DNA of 64,000 nucleotides, from assembly GCF_030116705.1 (NCBI RefSeq), contig NZ_JAOTIK010000001.1, positions 3,553,001 to 3,617,000 on the forward strand, read 5' to 3'. This DNA is from Streptomyces sp. ML-6 (GTDB lineage Bacteria > Actinomycetota > Actinomycetes > Streptomycetales > Streptomycetaceae). The translations under genes and the position numbers were made by a program. The notes below the pieces were generated by a model. That model saw nothing but the letters and a program-made list of their open reading frames with translations. It was not told the origin of the DNA and did no database searches. This document shows, one piece after another, positions 9,896 to 19,981 of the stretch (within the stretch, counting starts at the first letter, position 1; each line of letters starts with the position of its first letter).

Positions 9896-10699
9896 GTGAG
9901 CCAGCCGGAGATGCAGCCCGAGGGGCCGTCCCGCAAGGAGCCCGGTCCGGCCGGCTCGGGCTCCGGCGCGCACGACCGGGCCGCCCGGGAGGCCCTGGAC
10001 CCCCGGGACGCCCGGGGCAGGGATCTGACCGGTACGCCGTTTCCGCTCGGTGACTGGGGCGAACCCGCCGACCGCCTCGACGAGCTGTACCGCTGGGTCG
10101 AGGCCGACGCGTTGCGCACCGCCGACTGGTATCTGAACGACCGGGTGTGGAAGCGGCGCGGGGCCCGGGCACTGCGGATCGGCACCGCGCTCGGGGCGGT
10201 CGCGGGCGCCGCGCTGCCGCTGCTCGATCTGACCGGGGCGCTGGCCGGGGCGGCGGGCTGGGGCTACCTGTCGTTGCTGCTGGGCGCGGCGTGCATGGCG
10301 TGCGACCGGTACTTCGGCCTGACCTCGGGCTGGATAAGGAATCTCGCCACCGCCCAGGCCGTGCAACGGCGCCTCCAGGTGCTGCAGTTCGACTGGGCGT
10401 CGGAGTGCGTGCGGGAAGTGCTCGGCCCGGCGGAGGGTACGGCCAGCGAGGCGGCCGAGCGGTGCCTCGGGGTACTGCGGCGGTTCTCGGAGGACGTCAC
10501 GGATCTGGTGCGCACCGAGACCGCGGACTGGATGGTGGAGTTCCGCTCCGGGCCCGCCCCGATGGGGATGCAGGCGCTCGCCTCGGTGGCCGGTAACGGC
10601 GGGCGCGCGGATCAGGGCGTGCTGCCGGGGCGGTTCCCGTTACAGACAATGGCCCGGCCGAACATGCCGCGCCAACGGCCCCCGGAGTCCCCCCGCTAG
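9896..10699 (+). CDS. SLATT-domain membrane protein
   Basis: The GTG at 9896 has GAGGAG 7 nt upstream and gives 267 residues. After a disordered N-terminus, residues 68-165 match the SLATT fold. An amphipathic helix (ADWYLNDRVWKRRGAR) is followed by two membrane helices (about 91-112 and 117-137), then RYFGLTSGWIRNLATAQAVQRRLQVLQFDWASE. SLATT proteins were proposed from comparative genomics to be membrane effectors in nucleotide-signal conflict systems, but no SMODS, SLOG or other sensor lies nearby. Codon 249 is the rare TTA (10640-10642), so completion may depend on the bldA tRNA. The stop is followed by a degenerate repeat array. Confidence 0.82.
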   Translation: MSQPEMQPEGPSRKEPGPAGSGSGAHDRAAREALDPRDARGRDLTGTPFPLGDWGEPADRLDELYRWVEADALRTADWYLNDRVWKRRGARALRIGTALGAVAGAALPLLDLTGALAGAAGWGYLSLLLGAACMACDRYFGLTSGWIRNLATAQAVQRRLQVLQFDWASECVREVLGPAEGTASEAAERCLGVLRRFSEDVTDLVRTETADWMVEFRSGPAPMGMQALASVAGNGGRADQGVLPGRFPLQTMARPNMPRQRPPESPR

Positions 10700-11024
10700 G
10701 GTCTTTCGTTCGGATCGGATCGGGCCGGGGCCCGGTCCGGTCAGGTTCAGTCCGGTTCCGTCCGGTTCCGTCCGGTTCCGTCCGGTCCGGTGCGGTGCGG
10801 TCCGGTCCGGTGCGGTCCGGTCCGGTGCGGTCCGATGCGGTCCGGTCCGGTGCGGTCCGATGCGGTCCGGTCCGGTGCGGTCCGATGCGGTGCGGTCCGG
10901 TTCGATGCGCGCCTCGGCCCCGACCCGTTCCCGGACCGGGGCCATGCGGCGCACGGGGCGAGACGCGGGGCGCACGACCCGAGGCCACGACGCACGGCGT
11001 GCTCCCGGAGTCGCCCCGCGCGCT
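10700..11024. repeat. Degenerate GGTCCGGTGC tandem array between convergent genes
   Basis: This gene-free stretch of 325 bp separates the SLATT gene from a convergent unknown gene. From about 10729 to 10915 it consists of imperfect 5-11-bp units built on GTCCGGT, including runs of TCCGGTTCCG and later GGTCCGGTGC or GGTCCGATGC. All six frames remain open through it, which produces several spurious open frames (MRSGPVRS types). I see no terminator hairpin or promoter in it. Confidence 0.9.
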
Positions 11025-11693
11025 CTAGCTGAAGATGATCATCGAGCCCTGGGCGAGGCTGCGGGTGGCCGCCGCGTGCAGGCCCAGCCAGACGTGCCGC
11101 TCGCGGGCGAACGGACTGGTGTCGTACGGCACCGGGTCCGCCCGTTCCTCCAGGGCGGTCGGCGCGATCGGCGGCAGCGGGGCGGCCGGCGGGTTCGCCG
11201 GGTCGATGCCGATCGACGGGGCCATGTACTGGAGTTCCCGCAGCAGGCCGTGCGAGGAGCCGAGCGGCCCGCCGCCCTGGAGCAGGTCGTCGTTGGAGAG
11301 CGGGGTGGCGAAGTCCAGCGGGACGTACGCCCCGGCGTGGTCGTAGTGCCAGACCAGGTGGGACTGCTGGGCCGTCGCCTCGAACATCTCCAGCAACTGC
11401 TCGTAGTCCCCGCCCAGTTCGTCGACCGGCGTGACCGCGAGGCCGCTGAGCTGGAGCAGGTAGGCGCGGCGCAGGAAGTGCAGGGCCTCGTAGTCGAATC
11501 CCGCGACCGGGGCGACGTCGCCCGTGAGGCCCGGCATGTAGGCGTACACCGGTACGGGCGGCAGTCCCGCCTCGCCCAACGCCTTGTCGTAGACGGCTAT
11601 CTCTTCGGCGAACGGGTTGTCGGGGCTGTGGCACAGCACGTCGACGAGGGGGACCAGCCACAGGTCACAAGCCACGAAGTCTCGCTCTCCCAC
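11025..11693 (-). CDS. Conserved hypothetical protein
   Basis: The product has 222 residues from a GTG at 11693; a GTG at 11675 with GGGAGAG about 9 nt upstream is an alternative start. The protein is neutral to acidic with no signal peptide or membrane segment. Visible features are LWLVPLVDVLCHSPDNPFAEEIAVYDKALGE near the N-terminus and a Pro-rich segment (PANPPAAPLPPIAP) near residue 170. I do not recognise a domain. It lies downstream of the GntR regulator with a 135-bp gap and may be cotranscribed with it. Confidence 0.7.
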   Translation of the reverse strand: MGERDFVACDLWLVPLVDVLCHSPDNPFAEEIAVYDKALGEAGLPPVPVYAYMPGLTGDVAPVAGFDYEALHFLRRAYLLQLSGLAVTPVDELGGDYEQLLEMFEATAQQSHLVWHYDHAGAYVPLDFATPLSNDDLLQGGGPLGSSHGLLRELQYMAPSIGIDPANPPAAPLPPIAPTALEERADPVPYDTSPFARERHVWLGLHAAATRSLAQGSMIIFS

Positions 11694-11828
11694 GGGTGCA
11701 CATCGGAATGTTCGGGATGGTCGGGACAGCGTAATGCGAGGGGCGCGTCGCGCACAGTGGCCCCTCGCCCGGGGAACATGCCCGGCCCCTCGCCCCGGGG
11801 TGTGTCCCCGTGCGTGACCGGCCCGTCG

Positions 11829-12641
11829 TCAGGGGCGCGGCGGGGCCGGTTTGCCGGACGGTCCGCCGCCCGACCCGTCGCCCGGTCCATCACCCGGCCC
11901 GTCGCCCGGCTCGTGCGCGGCCGGGGACGCGGCTTGGCCGGGGTGTTCGAGTTCCCCGGCCGCGAGCCGGTCCGCCCAGGTCAGGGCGTGCGTGCTGTAG
12001 TCGTCCATCACCGCGCGCACCCCTTCGCGGTCCCCGGCGGTGATCGCCGCGACCAGGTCCTGGTGCCGGTTCCAGAGCCAGTCCCTGGCCCGTGCGTCGT
12101 GGCGCAGGTACGGCACCGCGAACACCCAGGCCTGGACGCGCAGCCGGTGCAGGAAGTCGTTGATGTACGGGTTGCCCGCGATCGCGCCCAGTTCGCGCCA
12201 GAACCGCAGGTCGTACCCGATGAGGATGTCGAGGTCGCCGCTCAGCGCCGCCCGCGCCGCCTCCTGGGCCCGGCGGCGCACGGAGACGACGCAGTCCCGG
12301 TACGCCGCCATGTGCGCCGCCGAGGGCCTCGGGGCGAAGAAGATGTCGCGGATGACGCCGTCGATGACCAGGGTCCGGGCCTCGACCATCGACCGGTAGT
12401 CGGCGACGCTGAACTCGCGCACCCGGAAGCCCCGGTGCTGGTCCGACTCCAGCAGCCCCTGCGCGGAGAGGTCGAAGAGCGCCTCGCGCACCGGCGTCGC
12501 CGAAACGCCGTACTGTTCGGCGATCTGCTTGACGGTGAATTCCCGTCCCTGTCGCAGACGTCCGGCGAGCACCTCGTCACTCAGCGCGTCCGCGATCTGT
12601 TGCCGCAGCGTACTGCGGGTCACAGCTCCGCTCGCGCCCAT
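11829..12641 (-). CDS. GntR-family regulator, FadR/FCD type
   Basis: The 270-residue protein has an N-terminal winged helix-turn-helix (about 10-75, VKQIAEQYGVSATPVREALFDL) with the VREAL signature of FCD-type GntR proteins. An all-helical effector domain follows (about 85-230), with potential metal ligands in DLRFWRELG and NRHQDLV. Such proteins repress catabolic genes until a carboxylate ligand binds. The C-terminus carries a disordered tail with GDGPGDGPGDG repeats. It lies 200 bp downstream of the class III aminotransferase on the same strand, so that enzyme is its most likely target, though no operator was identified. Confidence 0.92.
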   Translation of the reverse strand: MGASGAVTRSTLRQQIADALSDEVLAGRLRQGREFTVKQIAEQYGVSATPVREALFDLSAQGLLESDQHRGFRVREFSVADYRSMVEARTLVIDGVIRDIFFAPRPSAAHMAAYRDCVVSVRRRAQEAARAALSGDLDILIGYDLRFWRELGAIAGNPYINDFLHRLRVQAWVFAVPYLRHDARARDWLWNRHQDLVAAITAGDREGVRAVMDDYSTHALTWADRLAAGELEHPGQAASPAAHEPGDGPGDGPGDGSGGGPSGKPAPPRP

Positions 12642-12689
12642 GGCGCCCCTCCCCGTTCTTCGGCTCCGGTCACCTTAAGCCAGGCTCGC

Positions 12690-12820
12690 CGTGCCCGGAT
12701 CCGGGCAGCGGATCCGGGCGGGGGAGGGGCGCCGCGCCACGCTGCGGAGCCCCGTGCCACACGGAGGGCGCCGCGCCACGCGGAGGAGCGGCACACCGCA
12801 CGGAGGGGCGGCGCCCCGCT
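12690..12820. repeat. Degenerate CACGCGGAGGGGCG-type repeats
   Basis: Between the GntR gene and the aminotransferase stop there are several imperfect copies of a 20-25-bp unit (GGCGCCGCGCCACGC, CGGAGGAGCGGCACACCGCA, CGGAGGGGCGGCGCC). No promoter is obvious. The sequence resembles the other GC-rich degenerate arrays at gene ends in this window. Confidence 0.6.
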
Positions 12821-12841
12821 ACCGGGCCGCGCGCACCCCGG

Positions 12842-14206
12842 TCACACCGTGTGTTCGTCGGCCACCGACAGCGCCGCGTCGAGGGCCGCGAGCCCTTCCC
12901 GGGCCTCGGCCTCGGTGATGTTGCAGGCAGGAACCGCGTGCGTGCGGTTCATGTTGACGAAGGGCCACAGGCCGTTCTTCTTCGCCGCCGCGCCGAAGGC
13001 CGCCATCGGCGCGTTGGCCTCGCCCGTGGCGTTGTACGGGACGAGCGGTTCGCGGGTCTCCTTGTTGCGCACCAGGTCCAGCGCCCAGAACGCGCCGAGA
13101 CCGCGCACCTCGCCGACCGACGGGTGGTTCTCGGCGAGTTCGCGCAGGCCGGGGCCGAGGACCGTCTCGCCGATGCGGGCGGCGTTCTCGATGACTTTCT
13201 CGTCCTCCATCACGTGGATGGTGGCGACGGCCGCCGCGCAGGCCAGCGGGTGGCCGGAGTAGGTCAGTCCGCCCGGGTAGGGGCGGGTGTCGAAGGTCGC
13301 GGCGATCTCGGCCGAGATGGCGACCCCGCCGAGCGGCACGTAACCGGAGTTGACGCCCTTGGCGAAGGTCATCAGGTCCGGCACCACGTCGAAGTGGTCG
13401 GCGGCGAACCACGTGCCGGTACGGCCGAATCCGGCCATCACCTCGTCGAGGATGAAGACGATGCCGTACCGGTCGCAGATCTCGCGCACGCCCGCGAGGT
13501 AGCCGGGCGGCGGCGTCATGATGCCCGCCGTGCCGGGGATGGTCTCCAGGATGATCGCGGCGACGTTGGCGACGCCCTCGAAGGCGAGGGTGTCCTCCAG
13601 GTGCTGGAGCGCGCGGGCGCACTCCTCGGCCTCGTTCTCGGCGTGGAACGGCGAGCGGTAGAGGAACGGCGCCCAGAAGCGGACGACGCCCGCCGAGCCG
13701 TTGTCGGACGGCCAGCGGCGCGGGTCGCCGGTCAGGTTGATCGCGGTGGAGGTGGCGCCGTGGTACGAGCGGTAGACGGAGAGCACCTTCGTGCGGCCGG
13801 TGTGCAGCCGGGCCATGCGGACGGCGTTCTCGACGGCCTCGGCACCGCCGTTGGTGAAGAAGATCTTGTCCAGGTCGCCGGGGGTGCGCTCGGCGATGAG
13901 GCGGGCGGCCTCGGACCGCGCCTCGATCGCGAACGCGGGGGCGAAGGTGGCGAGCTTGCCCGCCTGCTCCTGGATCGCGGCGACGACGGTGGGGTGCTGG
14001 TAGCCGATGTTGGTGTAGACGAGGCCGCTGGTGAAGTCGAGGTAGCGGTTGCCGTCGTAGTCCCAGAAGTACGACCCCTCGGCGCCGGCGACGGCGAGCG
14101 GGTCGATCAGGCCCTGGGCGGACCAGGAGTGGAACACGTGCGCACGGTCGGCGGCCTTCACGGCCGCGCCGGCGGCGGGGTCGACATGAGGGGCATGAGG
14201 GGTCAT
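12842..14206 (-). CDS. Class III (omega-type) pyridoxal-phosphate aminotransferase
   Basis: The 454-residue enzyme starts at the ATG at 14206 (MTPHAPHVDP). It shows the class III fold: FTNGGAEAVENA near 117-128, YHG at 148-150, the cofactor aspartate in DEVMAGFGRTG (D254) and the Schiff-base lysine K283 in TFAKGVNSGYVPLG. It would move amino groups from an omega-amino acid or similar donor to a keto acid; the exact substrate cannot be read from the sequence. No good ribosome site precedes the ATG. It diverges from the DJ-1/MarR operon and may be regulated by the downstream GntR protein. Confidence 0.92.
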   Translation of the reverse strand: MTPHAPHVDPAAGAAVKAADRAHVFHSWSAQGLIDPLAVAGAEGSYFWDYDGNRYLDFTSGLVYTNIGYQHPTVVAAIQEQAGKLATFAPAFAIEARSEAARLIAERTPGDLDKIFFTNGGAEAVENAVRMARLHTGRTKVLSVYRSYHGATSTAINLTGDPRRWPSDNGSAGVVRFWAPFLYRSPFHAENEAEECARALQHLEDTLAFEGVANVAAIILETIPGTAGIMTPPPGYLAGVREICDRYGIVFILDEVMAGFGRTGTWFAADHFDVVPDLMTFAKGVNSGYVPLGGVAISAEIAATFDTRPYPGGLTYSGHPLACAAAVATIHVMEDEKVIENAARIGETVLGPGLRELAENHPSVGEVRGLGAFWALDLVRNKETREPLVPYNATGEANAPMAAFGAAAKKNGLWPFVNMNRTHAVPACNITEAEAREGLAALDAALSVADEHTV

Positions 14207-14352
14207 GCGGCGAGCGTAGGTCGCGCGGGGAGCGGCCGGACATGGCCACCTTGTATGACGTGGGGCCCTCCCGGGTCGGCAGGGTGTCGGGGGTCCGACG
14301 GCACGTTGCTCGGCACCTTGCCGACGCGCCGCCCCTCGCATCATCCAACCAT

Positions 14353-14387
14353 TTGACAGCACGCTGTCGAACCGACAGCATGCTGTC
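14353..14387 (+). promoter_or_regulatory. Promoter embedded in two 14-bp palindromes (probable MarR operator)
   Basis: GACAGCACGCTGTC (14355-14368) and the perfect palindrome GACAGCATGCTGTC (14374-14387) are spaced 19 bp centre to centre, about two helical turns. A TTGACA -35 box (14353-14358) and a CAGCAT -10 box (14376-14381), 17 bp apart, lie within them. A bound dimer would block polymerase. The second gene of the operon encodes a MarR protein, the obvious candidate ligand-responsive repressor. Binding itself is inferred. Confidence 0.8.
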
Positions 14388-14449
14388 ATCGCATCGCGAC
14401 GGCCGGCACCGGGTCCGCGCCGCCGGGGCGTCCCGCCGGAGGAGGCGTC

Positions 14450-15055
14450 ATGAACGACATCCGAAAGTCCGTGCACCTGGCCGTGTACGACACCCTTGCC
14501 GACTGGGAGACGGGGCACACCACCGTCCATCTCGCCCGGGCGGGCTTCACCGTGCGGACGGTCGGCCCCACCACCGACCCCGTCACCACCCTGGGCGGAA
14601 TGCGCGTCCTGCCCGATCTCGCGCTCGCGGACCTGCGCCCCGAGGACAGCGCGCTCCTGGTGCTTCCCGGCGCCGACCTCTGGGACTCCGGCGACGCACT
14701 CGCCCCCTTCGCCCGCGCGGCGCGCGGCTTCCTGGACGCCGGGGTGCCGGTCGCCGCGATCTGCGGGGCGACGGCGGGCCTGGCCCGCGAGGGCCTGCTC
14801 GACGACCGCGCGCACACGAGCGCGGTCTCCTTCTACCTCGCGGCCACGGGGTACGCGGGGGGTGAGCGGTACGTCGAGGCGGACGCGGTGACCGACGGCG
14901 ACCTCATCACGGCCGGCCCGACCGAGCCCGTCGCGTTCGCCCGCGAGGTCTTCGCGCGGCTCGGCGTGTACGAGGGCGAGAAGCTCGACGCCTGGTACCG
15001 GCTGTTCCACGACTCGGACGCGGCCGCCTACGAGACCCTGAACGCCGCCTCATGA
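14450..15055 (+). CDS. DJ-1/PfpI family protein
   Basis: The 201-residue protein has the class I glutamine amidotransferase-like fold of the DJ-1/PfpI group. The nucleophile-elbow cysteine is C105 in AAICGATAGLA, and PTTDPVTTLGGMRVLPD precedes it. There is no membrane segment or signal peptide. Family members include glyoxalases, chaperone-like proteins and redox sensors, so the exact role is open. It starts at ATG behind GGAGGAGG, about 60 bp after the palindromic promoter, and overlaps the following MarR gene by ATGA. The pairing suggests a small stress-inducible operon. Confidence 0.9.
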   Translation: MNDIRKSVHLAVYDTLADWETGHTTVHLARAGFTVRTVGPTTDPVTTLGGMRVLPDLALADLRPEDSALLVLPGADLWDSGDALAPFARAARGFLDAGVPVAAICGATAGLAREGLLDDRAHTSAVSFYLAATGYAGGERYVEADAVTDGDLITAGPTEPVAFAREVFARLGVYEGEKLDAWYRLFHDSDAAAYETLNAAS

Positions 15056-15537
15056 GCCGGGAGCCGACGGACCGGAAGCCCTCGCCCCAGGCCCCCTCGC
15101 CCCAGGAACTGCTGAGCCGTACCGCGCTCGGCGTCTTCCGGCTGAACGGCCAGTTCCTCACGGTCTCCGAGCAGTTGGCCGGGCCCGCCGGACTCACCGC
15201 CTCCTGGTGGCAGGTCCTCGGGGCCGTGCTCCGCGAGCCCCTGCCCGTCTCCGGGATCGCCCGCGCCATGGGCATCACCCGGCAGAGCGTGCAGCGCGTC
15301 GCCGATCTGCTGGTCGGCAAGGGCCTCGCCGAGTACGTGCCCAACCCCGCCCACCGCCGCGCCAAGCTGCTGCGCCCCACCGACGAGGGGCGCGCCGCGG
15401 TCCGGCGCATCGACCCCGGCCACGCCGACCTCGCCGCCCGGCTCGCCGCCGAGCTGGGCGAGGAACGGTTCGCGGAGACCGTACGGGTACTGGAACGACT
15501 GTCCGCCGCCATGGAAACCCTTGCCGACGAACCGTAG
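15052..15537 (+). CDS. MarR-family transcriptional regulator
   Basis: The 161-residue protein has the MarR winged-helix core: ASWWQVLGAV, the recognition helix in IARAMGITRQSVQRVADLL (about residues 68-88) and a wing with NPAHRRAKLLRPTDEG. MarR proteins bind palindromes as dimers and release on binding small phenolics or on oxidation. Its ATG overlaps the DJ-1 stop, so the two are translationally coupled. The operon promoter is covered by two GACAGC/GCTGTC palindromes, consistent with autorepression. Confidence 0.94.
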   Translation: MSREPTDRKPSPQAPSPQELLSRTALGVFRLNGQFLTVSEQLAGPAGLTASWWQVLGAVLREPLPVSGIARAMGITRQSVQRVADLLVGKGLAEYVPNPAHRRAKLLRPTDEGRAAVRRIDPGHADLAARLAAELGEERFAETVRVLERLSAAMETLADEP

Positions 15538-15703
15538 AGCGCCCCGCCCGGCGGGAACCGGACCCGTGCCGGACGCACTTCGGGACGGGGGCGCACTTCG
15601 CAACCGTCCCGCCCACGCCGTGCGTGGGTCCCTATGATCGAGCGAGCCATGCCAGGCACCGCTACAAAAACAGCTCGACCCCGGGGGAAGGACGTCCAGC
15701 GCC

Positions 15704-17686
15704 ATGCAGAGCCTGACGCCACAGGATCCGCGCGCCATCGGTGCGTACCGGCTGCTCGCCCGGCTCGGCGAAGGCGGCATGGGGCAGGTGTTCCTCGCCA
15801 GGTCGGCGAACGGCCGCACGGTCGCGGTGAAACTCGTCCGCCCCGAGCTGGCCGCCCGGCAGGAGTTCCGCGACCGGTTCCGCCACGAGGTGCGGGCCGC
15901 CCGCCAGGTCGGCTCCGCCTGGACCGCCCCCGTGCTGGACGCGGACACGGAGGCGGACGTGCCCTGGGTCGCGACCGGCTACGTCGCCGGGCCGTCCCTC
16001 CACGCCACCGTCACCGGTCGGCCCCGCTCCGCCCCGGGCACCCCGTCCGACGCGTACGGCCCCCTGACCGAGCGCTCGGTCCACATCCTGGGCGCGGGCC
16101 TCGCCCACGCCCTCCAGGACATCCACGCCGCCGGGATCGTCCACCGGGACCTCAAGCCCTCCAACATCCTGCTGACGATCGACGGGCCGCGCGTCATCGA
16201 CTTCGGCATAGCCAGGGCCCTGCACACCGTCACCGACGGCGGCGTCACCCGCACCGGGGCCCTGATCGGCTCACCCGGTTTCATGGCGCCCGAGCAGGTG
16301 CGGGGCGAACGGGTCACCCCGGCGTGCGATGTCTTCTGCCTCGGCTCGGTACTGGCGTACGCCTCGACCGGCCGGCTCCCCTTCGGCACCTCCGACAGCG
16401 GCGCGCACGCCCAGATGTTCCGGATCGCACAGGAGGACCCGGACCTGACCGGCGTCCCCGTGGACCTCGTCGAACTGATCGGGGACTGCCTGCACAAGGA
16501 CCCCGCCGCCCGCCCCACGACGGACGCGATCCTGGACCGCCTGGCCGACGGCGACACCGCCGAGCCCTGGCTCCCCGGCGCGCTCATCGCCCAACTCGGG
16601 CGCCATGCCGTCGAATTGCTGGACTACGAGGACCCTGCGGAGCCCGAGGACCCCGAAGACCCCGAGGCTCCCGAGGACGCGGACGGGCCCGAACCCGTAC
16701 CGGACAAGGGCCCCCCGGCCGCCGCAGCCGCAGCCGCAGCCGCTGCGGCAGTCACGCCCCCGACGCCTCCCACGGCCCCCGTGCCTCACACACCTCCCGC
16801 ACCTCCCGCGGACCGCCCCGTTCACGCGTTTCCCACCGCGCCCGGGACTCCGGCCCCGTCTCCTTCCACGCCCGCACCGGCCCACTCCCCCGCGTACGGC
16901 TACCCGCAGCAACAGCCCGCCCAGCCGCACCCCGCCCAGGGCTTCGGCCCCGGGTACGGCTATCCGCAGACCTCACCGCCTCCTCCGCCTCCGCAGCAGC
17001 AGCAGCAGCAGCACTACGGTTTCGGCGCCGTGCCCCCGAACGGGACGCCCCCGTTCGGTCCGCCGTACCCCGCCGCCACCCCGCAGCCCGGTCCCGAACC
17101 GGAACGCCGCGGCCGGGGCTCGACCGTGGCCCTCATCCTCGTCGCCGTGCTGGTCGCCATAGGCGCGGGCGGTTCCGTCTACGCCCTCATGAACGAGAAG
17201 GGGAAGGGAACCACGGCGTCTCCCACCGGTTCCCCGTCCCCCACCGGCACCTCGTCGGGCTCCCCCGGCTCCGGCGGCCCGTCCACCGCGGCCCCCACCC
17301 CCACCGACGACGTGAAGAACGGCGACGGCCCCATCCCTTCCGGCTACCTCGGCTCCTGGTCGAGCTCCATCGACAACGACACGGGGCGCTCCACCCGCAA
17401 GCTCGTCATCCAGCAGGGCGAGGTCGGCGACACCGTCCTCAACCTCACCGCGGACGGCCCGCTCGACACCGGCGACTCCTACCACTGCGTCTTCCAGGCC
17501 GAGCTGGCCTCCGAACCGGCCCCGGGCGGCCCCGTCGAGATCGGCCCCTCCACGGTCACGGTGGGCGAACCCATGACGTCCTGCACCGCGGGCAAGGCCA
17601 CCACGCTCACCCTGCTCCCGGACGGGAGCCTGCGCCGCGAGAACACCGAGAGCGGCGAGAAGCTCACGTACACGAAGGACGACTGA
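15704..17686 (+). CDS. Membrane-anchored serine/threonine protein kinase
   Basis: The 660-residue protein has a Hanks-type kinase domain at residues 14-285. Visible elements are the Gly loop GEGGMGQV, the ATP-binding K43, HRDLKPSN (catalytic D149) and DFG (D166). A low-complexity linker (about 305-470) contains runs of Ala, Pro and Gln. One membrane segment follows at about 473-495, then a Ser/Thr/Pro-rich stretch and a small extracellular domain (about 545-655) with two cysteines (YHCVF, MTSCTAG). There are no PASTA repeats, so the outer domain probably senses something other than cell wall. The start follows an AAGGACG-type ribosome site. Confidence 0.95.
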   Translation: MQSLTPQDPRAIGAYRLLARLGEGGMGQVFLARSANGRTVAVKLVRPELAARQEFRDRFRHEVRAARQVGSAWTAPVLDADTEADVPWVATGYVAGPSLHATVTGRPRSAPGTPSDAYGPLTERSVHILGAGLAHALQDIHAAGIVHRDLKPSNILLTIDGPRVIDFGIARALHTVTDGGVTRTGALIGSPGFMAPEQVRGERVTPACDVFCLGSVLAYASTGRLPFGTSDSGAHAQMFRIAQEDPDLTGVPVDLVELIGDCLHKDPAARPTTDAILDRLADGDTAEPWLPGALIAQLGRHAVELLDYEDPAEPEDPEDPEAPEDADGPEPVPDKGPPAAAAAAAAAAAVTPPTPPTAPVPHTPPAPPADRPVHAFPTAPGTPAPSPSTPAPAHSPAYGYPQQQPAQPHPAQGFGPGYGYPQTSPPPPPPQQQQQQHYGFGAVPPNGTPPFGPPYPAATPQPGPEPERRGRGSTVALILVAVLVAIGAGGSVYALMNEKGKGTTASPTGSPSPTGTSSGSPGSGGPSTAAPTPTDDVKNGDGPIPSGYLGSWSSSIDNDTGRSTRKLVIQQGEVGDTVLNLTADGPLDTGDSYHCVFQAELASEPAPGGPVEIGPSTVTVGEPMTSCTAGKATTLTLLPDGSLRRENTESGEKLTYTKDD

Positions 17687-17748
17687 CCGCGCCCCGGCCG
17701 CCCGGCCGCCTGGGCCACGAACGCCTCGCCCACCTGGAACCCCAGGAC

Positions 17749-17880
17749 GAAAGTCTGCTGATCAGCGCTCCCGGGAAGGTGAGCACGTATGCCCAGCGCC
17801 ATGCGGAGATCCGGTCACAGACCATGGGGCCTCGTGAATCGCTGGGCTTCATCGAGCAGTTGGCAGGAGTAGAGGAATGA
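17749..17880 (+). pseudogene. Remnant of an HTH (DUF5753-type) regulator, C-terminal end only
   Basis: A frame ending at TGA 17878-17880 encodes ISAPGKVSTYAQRHAEIR followed by MGPRESLGFIEQLAG. This matches the usual C-terminus of Scr1/DUF5753 helix-turn-helix proteins (a Y...R... helix, then the ESL-IEQ helix). No helix-turn-helix or rest of the protein is present upstream, where the kinase gene ends at 17686. It abuts a DUF397-like frame by an ATGA overlap, the normal arrangement of intact pairs. I therefore read it as the decayed 3' end of a lost regulator. Confidence 0.6.
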
Positions 17881-18023
17881 GCAACACCTTTCGGTGGTTC
17901 AAATCCAGCTACAGCGCCAGCGGCGGCAACTGCATCGAGGTGGCCTTCGAAAGGGCAACGGTTGCGGACGACGGCAACAGCCACCCCCGTGAGCTGCCGC
18001 CGTCGCCCCCCATGCCCCCGTAA
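17877..18023 (+). pseudogene. Truncated DUF397 protein
   Basis: The 48-residue frame begins MSNTFRWFKSSYSASGGNCIEVAF, the diagnostic N-terminal half of DUF397. Intact members continue with a VRDSK..GP.L.F...W..F segment, but here the sequence becomes ERATVADDGNSHPREL and ends in a Pro-rich tail. The ATG overlaps the stop of the DUF5753 remnant. Partner gene decay plus loss of the second half suggests the pair no longer works, although expression of a short peptide cannot be excluded. Confidence 0.65.
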
Positions 18024-18137
18024 CACTCTCCCCCAGGGGCTTCCGCAACCGTGTTCGAAATTTTAGGTGCTGTCCCGGAAGCCCAAAAGCTTCACTTCGC
18101 ACTGTGTGAGCCCTCTCGGGTAACAACCCGCACAGTC

Positions 18138-18165
18138 AAACCGGTACTCTGCACTCCGGTTTTTT
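18138..18165 (+). terminator. Hairpin with T-tract upstream of the PucR-type gene
   Basis: AAACCGG (18138-18144) pairs with CCGGTTT (18156-18162) across an 11-nt loop and is followed by TTT. It looks like a weak intrinsic terminator or attenuator, ending about 20 bp before the regulator start. Confidence 0.45.
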
Positions 18166-18184
18166 CGGTGGAAGCGGAGGATGC

Positions 18185-19876
<1,692 letters not shown>

Positions 19877-19877
19877 A

Positions 19878-19921
19878 CCGCACCGGCCGCCCCGACGGGT
19901 GGGTCGGGACGGCCGGTGCGG
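19878..19921. terminator. Bidirectional terminator between PucR-type gene and chitinase 1
   Basis: Arms of 19 bp with one mismatch (19878-19896 and 19903-19921, core CCGCACCGGCCG) surround a 6-nt loop in the 105-bp gap between convergent genes. There is no T-tract, as is common in Streptomyces. Confidence 0.75.
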
Positions 19922-19981
19922 GTCAGCGGGGTCAGCAGTTCGAGCAGGGTCAGCGGAGTCAGCAGGGCCGACAGAGGCCGG

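Noticed and set aside
10860..13262. 800-codon plus-strand frame over the repeat array, GntR gene and aminotransferase
   Set aside because: It starts in the degenerate array and runs antisense to three credible genes.
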